From Caulobacteraceae bacterium (GTDB lineage: Bacteria > Pseudomonadota > Alphaproteobacteria > Caulobacterales > Caulobacteraceae), in the NCBI GenBank assembly GCA_947476555.1, contig CANJRI010000003.1, forward strand, positions 1 to 64,000: a stretch of 64,000 bases of DNA, written 5' to 3'. Shown piece after piece: positions 45,540 through 54,946 of the stretch; position 1 is the stretch's first letter, and each line of letters opens with the position of its first letter. The position numbers and the translations under genes are program-made. The notes under the pieces were generated by a model. That model saw only the letters and a program-made list of their open reading frames with translations, was not told where the DNA came from and ran no database searches.

Positions 45540-45869
45540 ATGACGGCGCTCATCAGCCTCATCGCCGCCCTGGCGGTCCAAGCCGCTCCAGCTACGGGCC
45601 AATGTAGCTTTGCCTACACTCAGGCGTTCCGGGCCCGCACCATCGAGCCGGAGCTGACCGACTACTACCCCGACATATTTCAGTGGAACGCGGCCGAACC
45701 GATCATAAGGATTCGGGGATCGAGCGTGGAGCTCGTGTTCCTCGCGACGAACCTCGACCTCGTTGATGCACCGCAACTCCTTGTCGTGGTTGAGCAGTGC
45801 GGTGCGGGGCCGGTTCGCAGCCGGTTGCTGAGAACCAGGCCCGCGGACCGCTTGACGACAGAGAGCTAG
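45540..45869 (+). CDS. Hypothetical secreted protein
   Basis: 109 residues from [20 protein letters not shown] (45540), a plausible Sec signal peptide, followed by a small Cys-containing domain ([14 protein letters not shown]...[12 protein letters not shown]) with two Cys that could form a disulfide. GC is lower than in the neighbours. It has no recognised family; its 3' end overlaps the convergent nadE gene by 4 bases. Confidence 0.5.
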   Translation: MTALISLIAALAVQAAPATGQCSFAYTQAFRARTIEPELTDYYPDIFQWNAAEPIIRIRGSSVELVFLATNLDLVDAPQLLVVVEQCGAGPVRSRLLRTRPADRLTTES

Positions 45870-47911
45870 GGAACGTTCGCCTCCAGCTCGTCCAACCACA
45901 CCCGCGACGTGCCATCGGACGGCGCGCGCCAATCCCCTCTGGGCGACAGCGCGCCGCCTGAGACCACCTTTGGGCCATTCGGCATGGCCGAACGCTTGAA
46001 CTGGCTGGTCTCGAAGAAGCGGTGCAGGAATTCGCCGAGCCAGCGCTTGATGGTGGGCAGGTCGTAGGCGTTGCGGGTCCCTTCCGGGAAGTTCGGCGGC
46101 CAGGCGCCTTCCGCCACGTCCCGCCAGGCGTGCCAAGCCAGGAACGCCACCTTCGACGGCGGCAGGCCGTAGCGGGTGATGTGGTAGAGGTTGAAGTCCT
46201 GCAACTCGTAGGGGCCGACCTTGGCCTCGGTGCTCTGGATGGCGCCCTCGGCGTCCGCGGGCACCAGCTCCGGCGAGATTTCGGTGCCCAGCACCGACAG
46301 CAGGGTGCGCGACGCCGGCCGGTCGAGCTGGCCGCTCTCCGCCACCCAGCGGATCAGGTGCTGGATCAGGGTCTTCGCCACCGAGCCGTTGACGTTGTAG
46401 TGGCTCATGTGGTCGCCGACGCCGTAGGTCTGCCAGCCGAGCGCGTTCTCTGAGAGGTCGCCGGTCCCCAGCACCATGCCCCCGTGCTTGTTGGCGAGCC
46501 GGAACAGGTAGTCGGTGCGCAGGCCCGCCTGCACATTCTCGAAGGTGATGTCGTAGACCGGCTGGCCCTCGGCGTAGGGGTGGCCGATCTCCTGCAGCAT
46601 CCGCCGGGCGGTCGGGCGGATGTCGATCTCCTTGCCGGTGACGCCTAGGGCCCGCATCAGGCGCCAGGCGTTGGACTTGGTCCCCCGGCTGGTGGCGAAA
46701 CCCGGCATGGTGAAGCCCAGAATCTCGGACCGCGGGCGCCCCAGGGTGTCGAAGGCCTTGGCCGCCACGATCAGGGCATGGGTGGAATCCAGGCCGCCGG
46801 AAACACCGATCACCAGGGCCTTGCTCTTGGTGTGCTGCAGCCGCTTCACCAGGCCGTGGACCTGGATGTTGAAGGCCTCGTAGCAGTCCTTGTCCAACCG
46901 CGCGGGATCGTCGGGCACGAAGGGGAAGCGATCGAGCGGCCGGACCAGGCCGATGTCGTCGAACGCCGGCCGATGCTCGAACCGGACCCGGCGGTAGTCG
47001 TGCTCGGGGTCGCCCGCCGCCACCGCGCCATTGTTGAAGGTGGGCGTGCGCAACCGCTCCAGGCGCAGGCGCTGTACGTCGATGTCCGCGACCGCCATCT
47101 GGCTGTCGGCCGGAAACCGCGCCGTCTCGGCCAGCAGGCGGCCCAACTCGTGGATGCTGGCCTGTCCGTCCCAGGCAAGGTCCGTGGTGCTCTCCCCCGG
47201 ACCGGCCGCGGAATAGAGGTAGGCGGCGTTGCAGCGCATGGACTGCGAGGCGCACAGGATGGCCCGCTCGTCCGACTTGCCCACCAGGACGTTGGAGGCC
47301 GAGAGGTTGCAGAGGATCAGCGCCCCGGCCAGGGCCGCGCGGGTCGAAGGGGGCTCGGGCGCCCAGAAGTCCTCGCAGATCTCGGCGGCGAAGATGAAGT
47401 CCGGCAGGTCGGCCGCTTCGAACAGGATGTCCGTCCCGAAAGGCGCTTCCTGGCCGGCGACGGTGATCTCCAGGCCCACGACCCCCGCCCCGGCGGCGAA
47501 CCAGCGGTTCTCGTAATACTCCCGGTAGTTGGGCAGGAAGCTCTTGGGGACTACACCCAGGATCCGGCCCCGCGAGATCGCCACGGCGCAGTTGTACAGC
47601 CGCCCATTGCGGCGCAGCGGCGCGCCGACCAGCAGGACCGGCTTAAGGGCCGCGCTCGCCTTCGCCAGGCCAGCCAGCTCGTCCTCCACGCGCTGCAGCA
47701 GGGCGTCCTGCAGGAACAGGTCGTCGATGGCGTAGGCGCTGAGCCCGAGTTCGGGGAAGACCATCAGGTCGACGCCTTGGGCGTGACCCTCGCGAGCCAT
47801 CTCCAGGGTCTCGGCGGCGTTGAACCCGGGATCGCCCACGCCGACCCGCGGGGTGCAGACAGCCGTCCGGACGAAGCCGTGGCTATGGATCGAATAGAAC
47901 GCCTTGCTCAC
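45866..47911 (-). CDS. nadE: NAD+ synthase, glutamine-hydrolysing
   Basis: 681 residues. An N-terminal nitrilase-type glutaminase domain (about 20-290; catalytic Cys in [13 protein letters not shown]) is fused to a C-terminal ATP-pyrophosphatase synthetase domain with [18 protein letters not shown] (about 365-382). It makes NAD from deamido-NAD, glutamine and ATP. Length matches the long two-domain NadE. No NrtR-type regulator adjoins it; the NrtR-like gene is 41 kb away. Confidence 0.95.
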   Translation of the reverse strand: MSKAFYSIHSHGFVRTAVCTPRVGVGDPGFNAAETLEMAREGHAQGVDLMVFPELGLSAYAIDDLFLQDALLQRVEDELAGLAKASAALKPVLLVGAPLRRNGRLYNCAVAISRGRILGVVPKSFLPNYREYYENRWFAAGAGVVGLEITVAGQEAPFGTDILFEAADLPDFIFAAEICEDFWAPEPPSTRAALAGALILCNLSASNVLVGKSDERAILCASQSMRCNAAYLYSAAGPGESTTDLAWDGQASIHELGRLLAETARFPADSQMAVADIDVQRLRLERLRTPTFNNGAVAAGDPEHDYRRVRFEHRPAFDDIGLVRPLDRFPFVPDDPARLDKDCYEAFNIQVHGLVKRLQHTKSKALVIGVSGGLDSTHALIVAAKAFDTLGRPRSEILGFTMPGFATSRGTKSNAWRLMRALGVTGKEIDIRPTARRMLQEIGHPYAEGQPVYDITFENVQAGLRTDYLFRLANKHGGMVLGTGDLSENALGWQTYGVGDHMSHYNVNGSVAKTLIQHLIRWVAESGQLDRPASRTLLSVLGTEISPELVPADAEGAIQSTEAKVGPYELQDFNLYHITRYGLPPSKVAFLAWHAWRDVAEGAWPPNFPEGTRNAYDLPTIKRWLGEFLHRFFETSQFKRSAMPNGPKVVSGGALSPRGDWRAPSDGTSRVWLDELEANVP

Positions 47912-48002
47912 CGTCGGCTCCAGCCCGGAGAAATGCTCACTTTGAGCATATAGCTCCGCAAGAGCTTAGGAGCAAAGGGCGTGCGCCCCAACCGTCGAAG
48001 GA

Positions 48003-48431
48003 TCAGTCGTCGCGGTGGACGCGTTCGCGGCGCTCGTGGCGCTCCTGGGCCTCGAGGCTCAGGGTGGCGATCGGGCGGGCGTCGAGCCGGGCCACGCCGA
48101 TCGGCTCACCAGTCTCTTCGCAGTAGCCGTAGGAGCCGTCCTCGATCCGCCGCAGAGCCTCGTCGATCTTGGAGATCAGCTTCCGTTGGCGGTCGCGGGT
48201 GCGAAGCTCAAGAGCCCGATCGGTTTCCGAGGTGGCCCGATCGGCCAAGTCGGGATGGTTCTCGGTCTCGTTCTGGAGATGGGACAGCGTCTCGCGAAAT
48301 TCGCGGAGAATGTCTTCTTTCCACTGCAAGAGTTTTTGCTTGAAATACTCAAGCTGGCGCTCGTTCATGAACTCTTCGTCCTCGGAAGGACGATATTCAG
48401 GACTGTCAGCCAGAACTGCGGCTGTCTTCAT
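48003..48431 (-). CDS. dksA: RNA polymerase-binding transcription factor DksA
   Basis: 142 residues from MKTAAVLADSPEYRPSEDEE (48431; an ATG eight codons earlier is possible). The coiled-coil helices are intact (FKQKLLQWKEDILREFRETL, acidic DLADRATSETDRALELRTRD). The C-terminal region GSYGYCEETGEPIGVARLDA and ATLSLEAQERHER keeps only one of the four zinc cysteines (Cys, Thr, Ser, Ala at the four places). This is the low-cysteine DksA form of alphaproteobacteria. With ppGpp it modulates rRNA and amino-acid promoters. Confidence 0.92.
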   Translation of the reverse strand: MKTAAVLADSPEYRPSEDEEFMNERQLEYFKQKLLQWKEDILREFRETLSHLQNETENHPDLADRATSETDRALELRTRDRQRKLISKIDEALRRIEDGSYGYCEETGEPIGVARLDARPIATLSLEAQERHERRERVHRDD

Positions 48432-48523
48432 GAAAGCCTCACGCCCCTTGCCCACCTTCAGACACGCGCCGGGTGTATAGCAAATAGTTCGACGGTTTCA
48501 ACGTCATCGCTGAAGTCGTGCAA

Positions 48524-48946
48524 TTACGCCGCACGCCCCATTTCCAGCTTGGCCAGTTCGACCTCGGCGCGGGTCTCGATCTCGTCGAGCAGACCCTCCA
48601 GTTTGGGGTCCTCGGTGGCCGCCCGCTCCTCACGCACCGCCTTGCGCAGGGCCTCGAGGTCGGCGGGCCCTATCTCGCCATCCAGCAGCGCGATCTTGAG
48701 GCCTTCCAGCACGTCCAGGATACGGCCGGCGCGGCCCACGGAACGGCGGCGACGCTCGGTCGCCGAGCGCACATCCTGCAGTGCGATCAGGGCCGCGACG
48801 CCCACCACCCCGGAGGAAGCCCAGGTGGCCGCGACCTGGCCGGGACCAGCCTCGGGGCCCGCGATCCGGAACCCCTGCCCTTCCGCTGGCCGGCTCGCCT
48901 TCGAATTGCCTGGCTGCGAGACCCCGCCCGTGCCGTTGACCTTCAT
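48524..48946 (-). CDS. fliX: Flagellar assembly trans-acting factor FliX
   Basis: 140 residues. It starts MKVNGTGGVSQPGNSKASRP, with SSGVVGVAALIALQDV (about 44-59) and a C-terminal helical region ILDVLEGLKIALLDGEI...LAKLEMGRAA. This matches FliX, which in Caulobacter couples early flagellar assembly to FlbD-dependent class III/IV transcription and is divergent from flgI. A TTAACCAT CtrA motif lies about 60 bases upstream. Confidence 0.88.
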   Translation of the reverse strand: MKVNGTGGVSQPGNSKASRPAEGQGFRIAGPEAGPGQVAATWASSGVVGVAALIALQDVRSATERRRRSVGRAGRILDVLEGLKIALLDGEIGPADLEALRKAVREERAATEDPKLEGLLDEIETRAEVELAKLEMGRAA

Positions 48947-49004
48947 GGCGATACGCCGAACCCCTCACAACTTCAGGTTCAGCATCGGGGGCCAAACTTG
49001 CAGT

Positions 49005-49012
49005 ATGGTTAA
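49005..49012 (-). promoter_or_regulatory. CtrA motif TTAACCAT upstream of fliX
   Basis: Exact TTAACCAT on the minus strand, 58 bases before the fliX start. This octamer is the CtrA motif seen in class II flagellar promoters of Caulobacter. It is the only such octamer in the fliX-flgI gap. Confidence 0.65.
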
Positions 49013-49094
49013 TAGGCGGCAATTTCTGCCGGCCCGGTTTCGCGGCGCAGCTTCTCTCCATGCTGTTTTCGTTGATTTTTCTGCATCATTCAGC

Positions 49095-49110
49095 TTGGCA
49101 CGGAGATCGC
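49095..49110 (+). promoter_or_regulatory. Sigma-54-type -24/-12 element before flgI
   Basis: TTGGCACGGAGATCGC: TGGCAC, then GC exactly 10 bases after the GG, with one mismatch in the -12 block (TCGC for TTGC). The expected transcription start falls near 49121, only a few bases before the flgI ATG at 49124. Confidence 0.55.
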
Positions 49111-49123
49111 ATGGCCGCGGGCG

Positions 49124-50224
49124 ATGAAACGCCACCTCCGTTCCTTCGCCCTGATCGCCGCCGCCGCGCTGGCCGCGTCTCCGGCCTTCGCGAAGTCCCG
49201 CATCAAGGACATCGTCGAATTCGAGGGCGTCCGTGAGAACCAGCTGGTCGGCTACGGCATCGTCGTCGGCCTGAACGGCACCGGCGACGCCCTGCGCAAC
49301 GCCCCCTTCACCCAGCAGAGCCTGGAAGCCATGCTGGAGCGCCTGGGGGTCAACACCCGCGACGCCCAGCTGAACACCAAGAACGTGGCCGCGGTGATGG
49401 TCACAGCCAAGCTGCCGCCGTTCGCGGCCACCGGCTCGCAGATCGACGTCTCGGTCTCGGCCCTGGGGGACGCCAAGAGCCTGCTGGGCGGCACCTTGCT
49501 GGTGACCCCTCTCCTGGGGGCCGATGGCAATACCTACGCGGCGGCGCAAGGCACCGTGCAGACCGGCTCGGTCAGTGCGTCCGGCGCCTCGGGCTCCACC
49601 GTCTCCAAGGGCGTGCCCACCGCGGGCCGCATCGCCGGCGGGGCCAGTGTCGAACGTGAGGTCGGCTTCCAGCTGGCCCGCATGGACCAGATGCGTCTGA
49701 CCCTGCGCAATCCCGACTTCACCACCGCCCGCCGGGTCGCCGAGGCGGTGAACGCCAGATATCCGGGCACGGCTGTCGCCGAGAACCCCACCATCGTCAG
49801 CCTCACGCCCGGGCGCGACGTGATCGGCTTCATGGCCCAGATCGAGAACCTCACCGTCGAGCCGGACTCCCCCGCCAAGGTGGTGATCGACGAGGTGGCC
49901 GGGGTCATCGTCATGGGTGAGGCGGTGCGCGTCTCCACCGTGGCGATCCAGCAGGGCAACCTGACCATCACCGTGCGCGAGCAGCCGGCCGTCAGCCAAC
50001 CGCCGCCCTTCGCCCGCACCGGCCAGACCACCGTGGTCCCGCAGAGCGACATCGCCGTGGACGAGGAAACCGGTCGCCAGTTCTTGACCGTCGGCTCGGG
50101 CGCCTCGCTGGCGAGCCTTGTAAACGGCCTGAACGCCCTGGGCGTGACCCCGCGCGACATGATCTCGATCCTGCAGACCATCAAGGCGGCCGGCGCCCTG
50201 CAGGCCGAGATCGAGGTGATGTGA
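49124..50224 (+). CDS. flgI: Flagellar P-ring protein
   Basis: 366 residues with a signal peptide (1-23, ...ASPAFA) and the FlgI signature RIKDIVEFEGVRENQLVGYG, GLNGTGDALRNAPFTQQSLEAMLERLG. The C-terminus is IENLTVEPDSPAKVVIDEVAGVIVMGEAV...SILQTIKAAGALQAEIEVM. FlgI assembles the P ring around the rod in the peptidoglycan. First gene of flgI-flgJ-flbY; its stop TGA is embedded in the start region of flgJ. Confidence 0.97.
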   Translation: MKRHLRSFALIAAAALAASPAFAKSRIKDIVEFEGVRENQLVGYGIVVGLNGTGDALRNAPFTQQSLEAMLERLGVNTRDAQLNTKNVAAVMVTAKLPPFAATGSQIDVSVSALGDAKSLLGGTLLVTPLLGADGNTYAAAQGTVQTGSVSASGASGSTVSKGVPTAGRIAGGASVEREVGFQLARMDQMRLTLRNPDFTTARRVAEAVNARYPGTAVAENPTIVSLTPGRDVIGFMAQIENLTVEPDSPAKVVIDEVAGVIVMGEAVRVSTVAIQQGNLTITVREQPAVSQPPPFARTGQTTVVPQSDIAVDEETGRQFLTVGSGASLASLVNGLNALGVTPRDMISILQTIKAAGALQAEIEVM

Positions 50225-50226
50225 GC

Positions 50227-50511
50227 ATGGATCCGCTCGCCGCCCTCGCGCCGAACACCGATCCCGCCGCCTTTCAGCGCGCGCGCATCCACAAGGCCGC
50301 CCAGGATTTCGAAGCGCAGTTCATGTCGATCATGCTGCAGCCGATGTTCGAGGGCCTCGACGCCGAGGGCCCGTTCGGCGGCGGGGCCGGCGAGAAGATG
50401 TTCCAGTCTGTGATGACCGAGGCGCTCGGCAAGCAGATGACCCGCTCGGGCGGGATTGGCTTGGCCGACACCGTCCAGCGCGAGATGCTCAAGATGCAGG
50501 GACTTTCCTGA
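50227..50511 (+). CDS. Rod-binding protein, FlgJ N-terminal domain only
   Basis: 94 residues from MDPLAALAPNTDPAAFQRAR (ATG 50227; GTG 50221 overlapping the flgI stop is the alternative). It carries the rod-binding signature AAQDFEAQFMSIMLQPMFEG...GGGAGEKMFQSVMTEALGKQM. It lacks the muramidase domain of enterobacterial FlgJ, as usual in alphaproteobacteria, so it acts as rod cap/chaperone only. It is coupled to flgI and to the next gene (TGATG). Confidence 0.9.
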   Translation: MDPLAALAPNTDPAAFQRARIHKAAQDFEAQFMSIMLQPMFEGLDAEGPFGGGAGEKMFQSVMTEALGKQMTRSGGIGLADTVQREMLKMQGLS

Positions 50512-50954
50512 TGGCCTTGGCCGCCCTCAATCCCCAGGACCGGGTCGAGCAACTGATCGTGCTCACCGAACGCCTCACCCAGCTGATGGTCGAACAGGCC
50601 CTGGCTTTCGAGGGTCGTCGCCCGCAGGACGCCGCCGACGGCCTGGAGGAGACCCAGCGCCTCGCCAACCTCTACCGCCACGAATCCAGCCGCGTGCGGG
50701 CCGATCCCGCCCTGATCGGCGGGGTCCCCAACGAGCTGCGCGGCCGCCTGGTGCGCGCCACCGAGGCCTTCGACGCCGTCCTCGCCCGCCAGGGCCGGGC
50801 CCTGAACGCCGCCAAGACCGTCACCGAGGGCCTGGTGCGCGCCATCGCCGACGAGGTCTCCGTCCAGCGCGGCAAGGGCAACGCCTATGGCGCCGACGGC
50901 GCCGCCCCCGCCGCCGGTTCGGCGACGGCGATCACCCTGAACAAGCGGGCCTGA
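50511..50954 (+). CDS. flbY: Flagellar protein FlbY (FlgN-like)
   Basis: 147 residues, mainly helical: DRVEQLIVLTERLTQLMVEQ, EETQRLANLYRHESSRVRAD, RLVRATEAFDAVLARQGRAL, then an Ala/Gly-rich end. Position (third gene after flgI and flgJ) and helical pattern match FlbY of Caulobacter, related to FlgN-type export chaperones. The ATG overlaps the flgJ stop by one base. Confidence 0.72.
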   Translation: MALAALNPQDRVEQLIVLTERLTQLMVEQALAFEGRRPQDAADGLEETQRLANLYRHESSRVRADPALIGGVPNELRGRLVRATEAFDAVLARQGRALNAAKTVTEGLVRAIADEVSVQRGKGNAYGADGAAPAAGSATAITLNKRA

Positions 50955-50960
50955 GCCCCC

Positions 50961-53114
50961 TCAGTTCGACGCCCGCTGGGTGGTCGCCCCCGCCTTGGCC
51001 TGCAATTCCGTCTCGCAGGTGCGCACATCCGCGCAGTAGTTCGGCGGCTCGCGCCCGCTGACCGGGTTCTTGTAGTGGAACCACATCGGCTTGATGTTCG
51101 GCCACTCGATCAGCTCGGGGCCGGGCACGAAACCGCGCTGGCGAAGCTTCATGGCGGCGATCGGCAGGGTCGGCTTGATGACGTCGGTCATCTTCTTGAA
51201 GATCCCCGTCGTTCCCGGCGGCGGCGCGTTCGGGTCGAGCGGCCGCGGCGGGGCGGGCCGCGACCAGCCGCCCTTCCAGCCGTTCGACGGCAGATAGGGC
51301 TCGTCGATCGCCAGGGTCCAGACCTTCCACGTCCCGTTTTCGAGCCTCGCCCCATCGTTCGGATACATGCCCGCCATGAACACCCCGGCCTCCCCGCCCC
51401 AGCGATGCCCGATGTTCATCAGGCGGGCGCGGACGTCGGCATGGGTGCCGTCCTCGTTGACGGTGATCACCGGCTGCGGGCGGTAGTGCAGGGCCGCGCC
51501 GGTGCGGGTCGGCGAGGTCTTCCCGTACATCGCCGTCTCGGCGGTCAGGATGTTCTCGGGGCCCTCGTAGAAGCCCACCATGTACTTCCCGCGCCAGCCC
51601 TTGGCGTGGAACAGGGCCGAGGCCTTGTCCCAGGCGAAATCGTCCAGCCACCAGCTGAAGGCGTTGGTGACGTTCTCGGCGCCTTGATAGGCGAGCGCGA
51701 CCCTGAGCCCGCGGCGCGCCTCGGCGATGCGCTGTTCCAGGCTGCCCGTCGGAGCGGCGGGCGGCGTGGCCAGAGCGGGCGTCAGCCGGGTCCGTCCCAC
51801 GACCTTCACGCCAGCGGGATAGGCCGTCGGGCGCCCCGTCACCGGGTGCGTGTAGAAGATATCCGCGACCGCGCCGCCCGCCTTCACGGCGGCGGCGTCC
51901 GGCGAACCGCGGTCCGGCCGGGCGTCCGCCGGCGGCGTCGGCGCGGCCAAGCGGCTCTTGTTGAAGCCCTGATAGTAGTCGGTGTTCATCACCGGGAAGG
52001 TGCGCATCTCGCGGATGCGCCAGATTCCGCCCTGCTTCACGAAGCGGCCTTCCAGCACCTGGAAGCCGAGCGACGCCTCGCCGGTGTCGACGCTGCCCAG
52101 CTGGGTCATCTGGATGCCGCGGGTGCGGGCCTCGATCCCGTTCGGCGCGACATCGACGATGAAGCCAAACTGCGGCCGGTCGTTGGCCTCGCCGCGCTTC
52201 AGGCCGGCGGGGCCCATGGTGGCCAGCCAGCGACGGACGCCGGACGCGCCCTGATAGATGCCGATCTCCGCGTCCTCGATCACCGCGTCGGCGGTGAACA
52301 GGTCGGCGACGTCGTCCCACATCTTGCGGTCCAGATAGTAGCCGTAGGCGCTTTGCAGATTGAGGACCTTGTCCTCGTCGACCATGGCGCTGATCCGGCG
52401 CTCAAGGGTCTGCAGGCGCGCGCCGGCCTGCGCCGGGCTCACCGCCGCCACCGCCGGATAGATCGGATTGGCGGACAAGGGCTCGCCGGCCGTTTTCGGG
52501 CCGAAGCTATAGTCGATGATCGGCGACGTCGGCTTGAGGCTGCGCCACCCGTCCTCGTAGCTGCCGCCGAAGATGGCGTTGTAGTGCAAGGTGGCGAACT
52601 TCCAGACGCCGCCCTCCTTGACGTATTTGTTCTCCTGGATGCCGCCGCTCCAGGTCGCCTTGCCGCCGTAGCGGCCATCGATTCCGAAGTCGTGGTAGCG
52701 CGCCGTGGCGCGCATGCCATCGGCGGACAGGATCACCACCGGCGTGCTCAGCAGCCGGGTATTGAAGGCTGCGTTTGGCAGGCCCTCCTGCCCTTCGCCG
52801 TAGGTGTTACGGATCAGCTGGTGGATGCCGTTGACGCCGCTCGCGCGGTTGTCGCCGTGTACCATCTCGCCCGAGGTCGAGAACAGGCCCGCCATCTCGC
52901 GCCACATGCCGGCCTGGGCGTACTGCCCGTAGACCATCGTCAGCCGCTTGACCGCTCGCAGGGATTCCGCCCGTTCCACTTCCTGGGCGAGGCGCGCCAC
53001 CTGCATGGCCGGCGCGGGCGCCTGGGCTGTGACCGTCGCGCCGGGAGCGATCAAAAGCCCCGCGATCGAGAGGCCGATGCAAAGCCGGCGTCGTGAGCTT
53101 TTCATCCCTGTCAT
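50961..53114 (-). CDS. Secreted protein with three SnoaL/NTF2-like domains
   Basis: 717 residues from MTGMKSSRRRLCIGLSIAGL (53114), with a signal peptide (about 1-30). Three copies of a SnoaL-like alpha+beta cone domain follow one another: VYGQYAQAGMWREMAGLFS (start of copy 1, ~50), SAYGYYLDRKMWDDVADLFT (copy 2, ~255) and NAFSWWLDDFAWDKASALFH (copy 3, ~485). The first two keep the Tyr/Trp-Asp pocket pattern. Single SnoaL domains are often dehydratases or isomerases of small molecules; the substrate is unknown. It is the last gene of a minus-strand run with lactate permease and Fe-ADH. Confidence 0.82.
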   Translation of the reverse strand: MTGMKSSRRRLCIGLSIAGLLIAPGATVTAQAPAPAMQVARLAQEVERAESLRAVKRLTMVYGQYAQAGMWREMAGLFSTSGEMVHGDNRASGVNGIHQLIRNTYGEGQEGLPNAAFNTRLLSTPVVILSADGMRATARYHDFGIDGRYGGKATWSGGIQENKYVKEGGVWKFATLHYNAIFGGSYEDGWRSLKPTSPIIDYSFGPKTAGEPLSANPIYPAVAAVSPAQAGARLQTLERRISAMVDEDKVLNLQSAYGYYLDRKMWDDVADLFTADAVIEDAEIGIYQGASGVRRWLATMGPAGLKRGEANDRPQFGFIVDVAPNGIEARTRGIQMTQLGSVDTGEASLGFQVLEGRFVKQGGIWRIREMRTFPVMNTDYYQGFNKSRLAAPTPPADARPDRGSPDAAAVKAGGAVADIFYTHPVTGRPTAYPAGVKVVGRTRLTPALATPPAAPTGSLEQRIAEARRGLRVALAYQGAENVTNAFSWWLDDFAWDKASALFHAKGWRGKYMVGFYEGPENILTAETAMYGKTSPTRTGAALHYRPQPVITVNEDGTHADVRARLMNIGHRWGGEAGVFMAGMYPNDGARLENGTWKVWTLAIDEPYLPSNGWKGGWSRPAPPRPLDPNAPPPGTTGIFKKMTDVIKPTLPIAAMKLRQRGFVPGPELIEWPNIKPMWFHYKNPVSGREPPNYCADVRTCETELQAKAGATTQRASN

Positions 53115-53232
53115 CCCCTGTTCTCTTCGCGGCGGTCGCCGGTGGTTGGTAAGACAATCGGCGACAAGGTGCGGCGGTAGCGCCGTTATTTCAATCGAAT
53201 TCCCGGCAGAGCCGGACAAGTGCCCGCGCCTG

Positions 53233-54834
53233 TCAGTGCGGGACCATCCAGGTCAGCACGTACTGCTGCAGCATCACCAACAGCCCCAGCAGGAAGGTGA
53301 GGAAGATGCTGTGCTTGAAGGTCTTCGCCAGCACCTCGCCTTCGCGGCCCTTCAGATTGGTGACGGCCGTACCCGTCGCGATGTTCTGGGGCGAGATCAT
53401 CTTGCCCATGACGCCGCCCGATGAGTTCGTCGCCGCCATCAGCACCGGGTCGAGGCCGAGCTTGTTCGCGGCCACCACCTGGAGATTGCCGAACAGCGCA
53501 TTTCCCGAGGTGTCGCTGCCGCTCAGGAAGACCGCGGCCCATCCGAGAAACGCCGAGACGAGCGGGAATATGGGTCCCACGGAGGCGACGCCCATCCCCA
53601 GGGTATAGGTCATTCCCGAGTAGTTCATCACATAGGCGAGGGCGACGATCACCGTCACTGTCAGCGCGGCCAGCCTGACCTGGACGAGGGTTTCCTTCAC
53701 GCAGGCGAGGTAGCCGCGCAAGCCGATGCGGACCCAGAGCCCGATGAGGATGCTGGTCAGCAGGATCGCCGTGCCGGCGGCCAGCGGCTGGAAGTTCCAG
53801 ATCGCCGCGTAGGGCCGGTCGTAGATGGTGATGAACACCGCGTTGTGGAGCCCGGGCCATTCCACGGGTGTCTGGCCAATGAGGTTGATCGCCAGGGTGG
53901 TCCAGACGATCACGATCGCCGACAGCGCGATCCATGGCACCCACCCCTGCCAGGTCGGCACGGGCGATTGCTCGGCCCGCAGCTCCGGCGAAAGGTCCAG
54001 CGCGAAGGCCGGATCGTGGGGAAGCTTCCAGACCTTCAGGAACGCCAGGGTGCAGATCAGGCAGCCGAGCGCCGAGATCACGTCCGTCAGCTCGTAGCCA
54101 AGATAGTTGGACGCCAGGAACTGGGCGAACCCGAAGGAGCCGCCGGCGACCAGCAGCACGGGCCACAAGGTCTTCAGCGAGCGCCAGCCGGCGTAGATCC
54201 CGACCACATAGAACGGCAGCAGCAGCGCCAGGAACGGCAGCTGGCGGCCGATCATCGACGCCAGGTCGTGGACCGGCAGCTGGGTCACGGCCGCCAGGGT
54301 CGTCACGGGCGATCCCAAGGCCCCGAAGGCCACGGGCGCGGTGTTGAAGATCAGCGTGAACATCAGCGCTTCCAGGACCGGGAAGCCGAGGGCGATCAGC
54401 AGGGCGCTGGTGATGGCGACCGGTGTTCCGAAGCCGGCCACCCCTTCGAGCAGGCATCCCAGGCAAAAGCCGACGACGACCAGGACGACCCGGCGGTCAT
54501 TGGGCAGGTGCTGGACGACCCAGATCCGGAAGGCCGTGAAACGTCCGCTCTTCTGGGTGATGTTGTAGAGGACGAGGGCGTTGAACACGATCCACAGGAC
54601 CGGCCAGAGCGCGAACGTTGCGCCCGCGGCGGCGCTGTTCAGGGCCAGCGGGACGGGAAACTTCCAGACAAGAGTCGCCACGACGAGGCCGGTCGCCAGG
54701 CCCGCCAGCGAGGCCTGCCACGCCGGGCGGCGAAGTATGCCCAGCATCACCAGCACAACGGCCAGCGGCAGCGCAGCGACGAGAAATGATAGCGCCAGCG
54801 ATTCACCGACCGGCGTCACAAGCTGATTGAACAT
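53233..54834 (-). CDS. L-lactate permease family transporter (LctP/LldP)
   Basis: 533 residues with about 13 membrane helices. LldP-family signatures are CLGCLLEGVAGFGTPVAITSAL (about 127-148), FNTAPVAFGALGSPVTTLA and LSGSDTSGNALFGNLQV, then TNSSGGVMGKMISPQNIATG. It takes up L-lactate or glycolate with protons. It is encoded between the Fe-alcohol dehydrogenase and the triple SnoaL gene on the same strand, suggesting a small hydroxy-acid or alcohol utilisation unit. No lactate dehydrogenase is adjacent. Confidence 0.93.
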   Translation of the reverse strand: MFNQLVTPVGESLALSFLVAALPLAVVLVMLGILRRPAWQASLAGLATGLVVATLVWKFPVPLALNSAAAGATFALWPVLWIVFNALVLYNITQKSGRFTAFRIWVVQHLPNDRRVVLVVVGFCLGCLLEGVAGFGTPVAITSALLIALGFPVLEALMFTLIFNTAPVAFGALGSPVTTLAAVTQLPVHDLASMIGRQLPFLALLLPFYVVGIYAGWRSLKTLWPVLLVAGGSFGFAQFLASNYLGYELTDVISALGCLICTLAFLKVWKLPHDPAFALDLSPELRAEQSPVPTWQGWVPWIALSAIVIVWTTLAINLIGQTPVEWPGLHNAVFITIYDRPYAAIWNFQPLAAGTAILLTSILIGLWVRIGLRGYLACVKETLVQVRLAALTVTVIVALAYVMNYSGMTYTLGMGVASVGPIFPLVSAFLGWAAVFLSGSDTSGNALFGNLQVVAANKLGLDPVLMAATNSSGGVMGKMISPQNIATGTAVTNLKGREGEVLAKTFKHSIFLTFLLGLLVMLQQYVLTWMVPH

Positions 54835-54946
54835 GCGTTTCCCCCTGGCCTACGCGGACGCCCGCGAAGCTGTTATTTCATTGTCGGCATCACGAACTCG
54901 GCGCCGGAACGGATGCCTGTCGGCCGCTGGATCGGCGGGGCGGCGT

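Noticed and set aside
45477..47255. 592-codon frame overlapping nadE on the same strand
   Set aside because: Out-of-frame reading of nadE; product is Arg/Gly/Pro-rich and has no domain.
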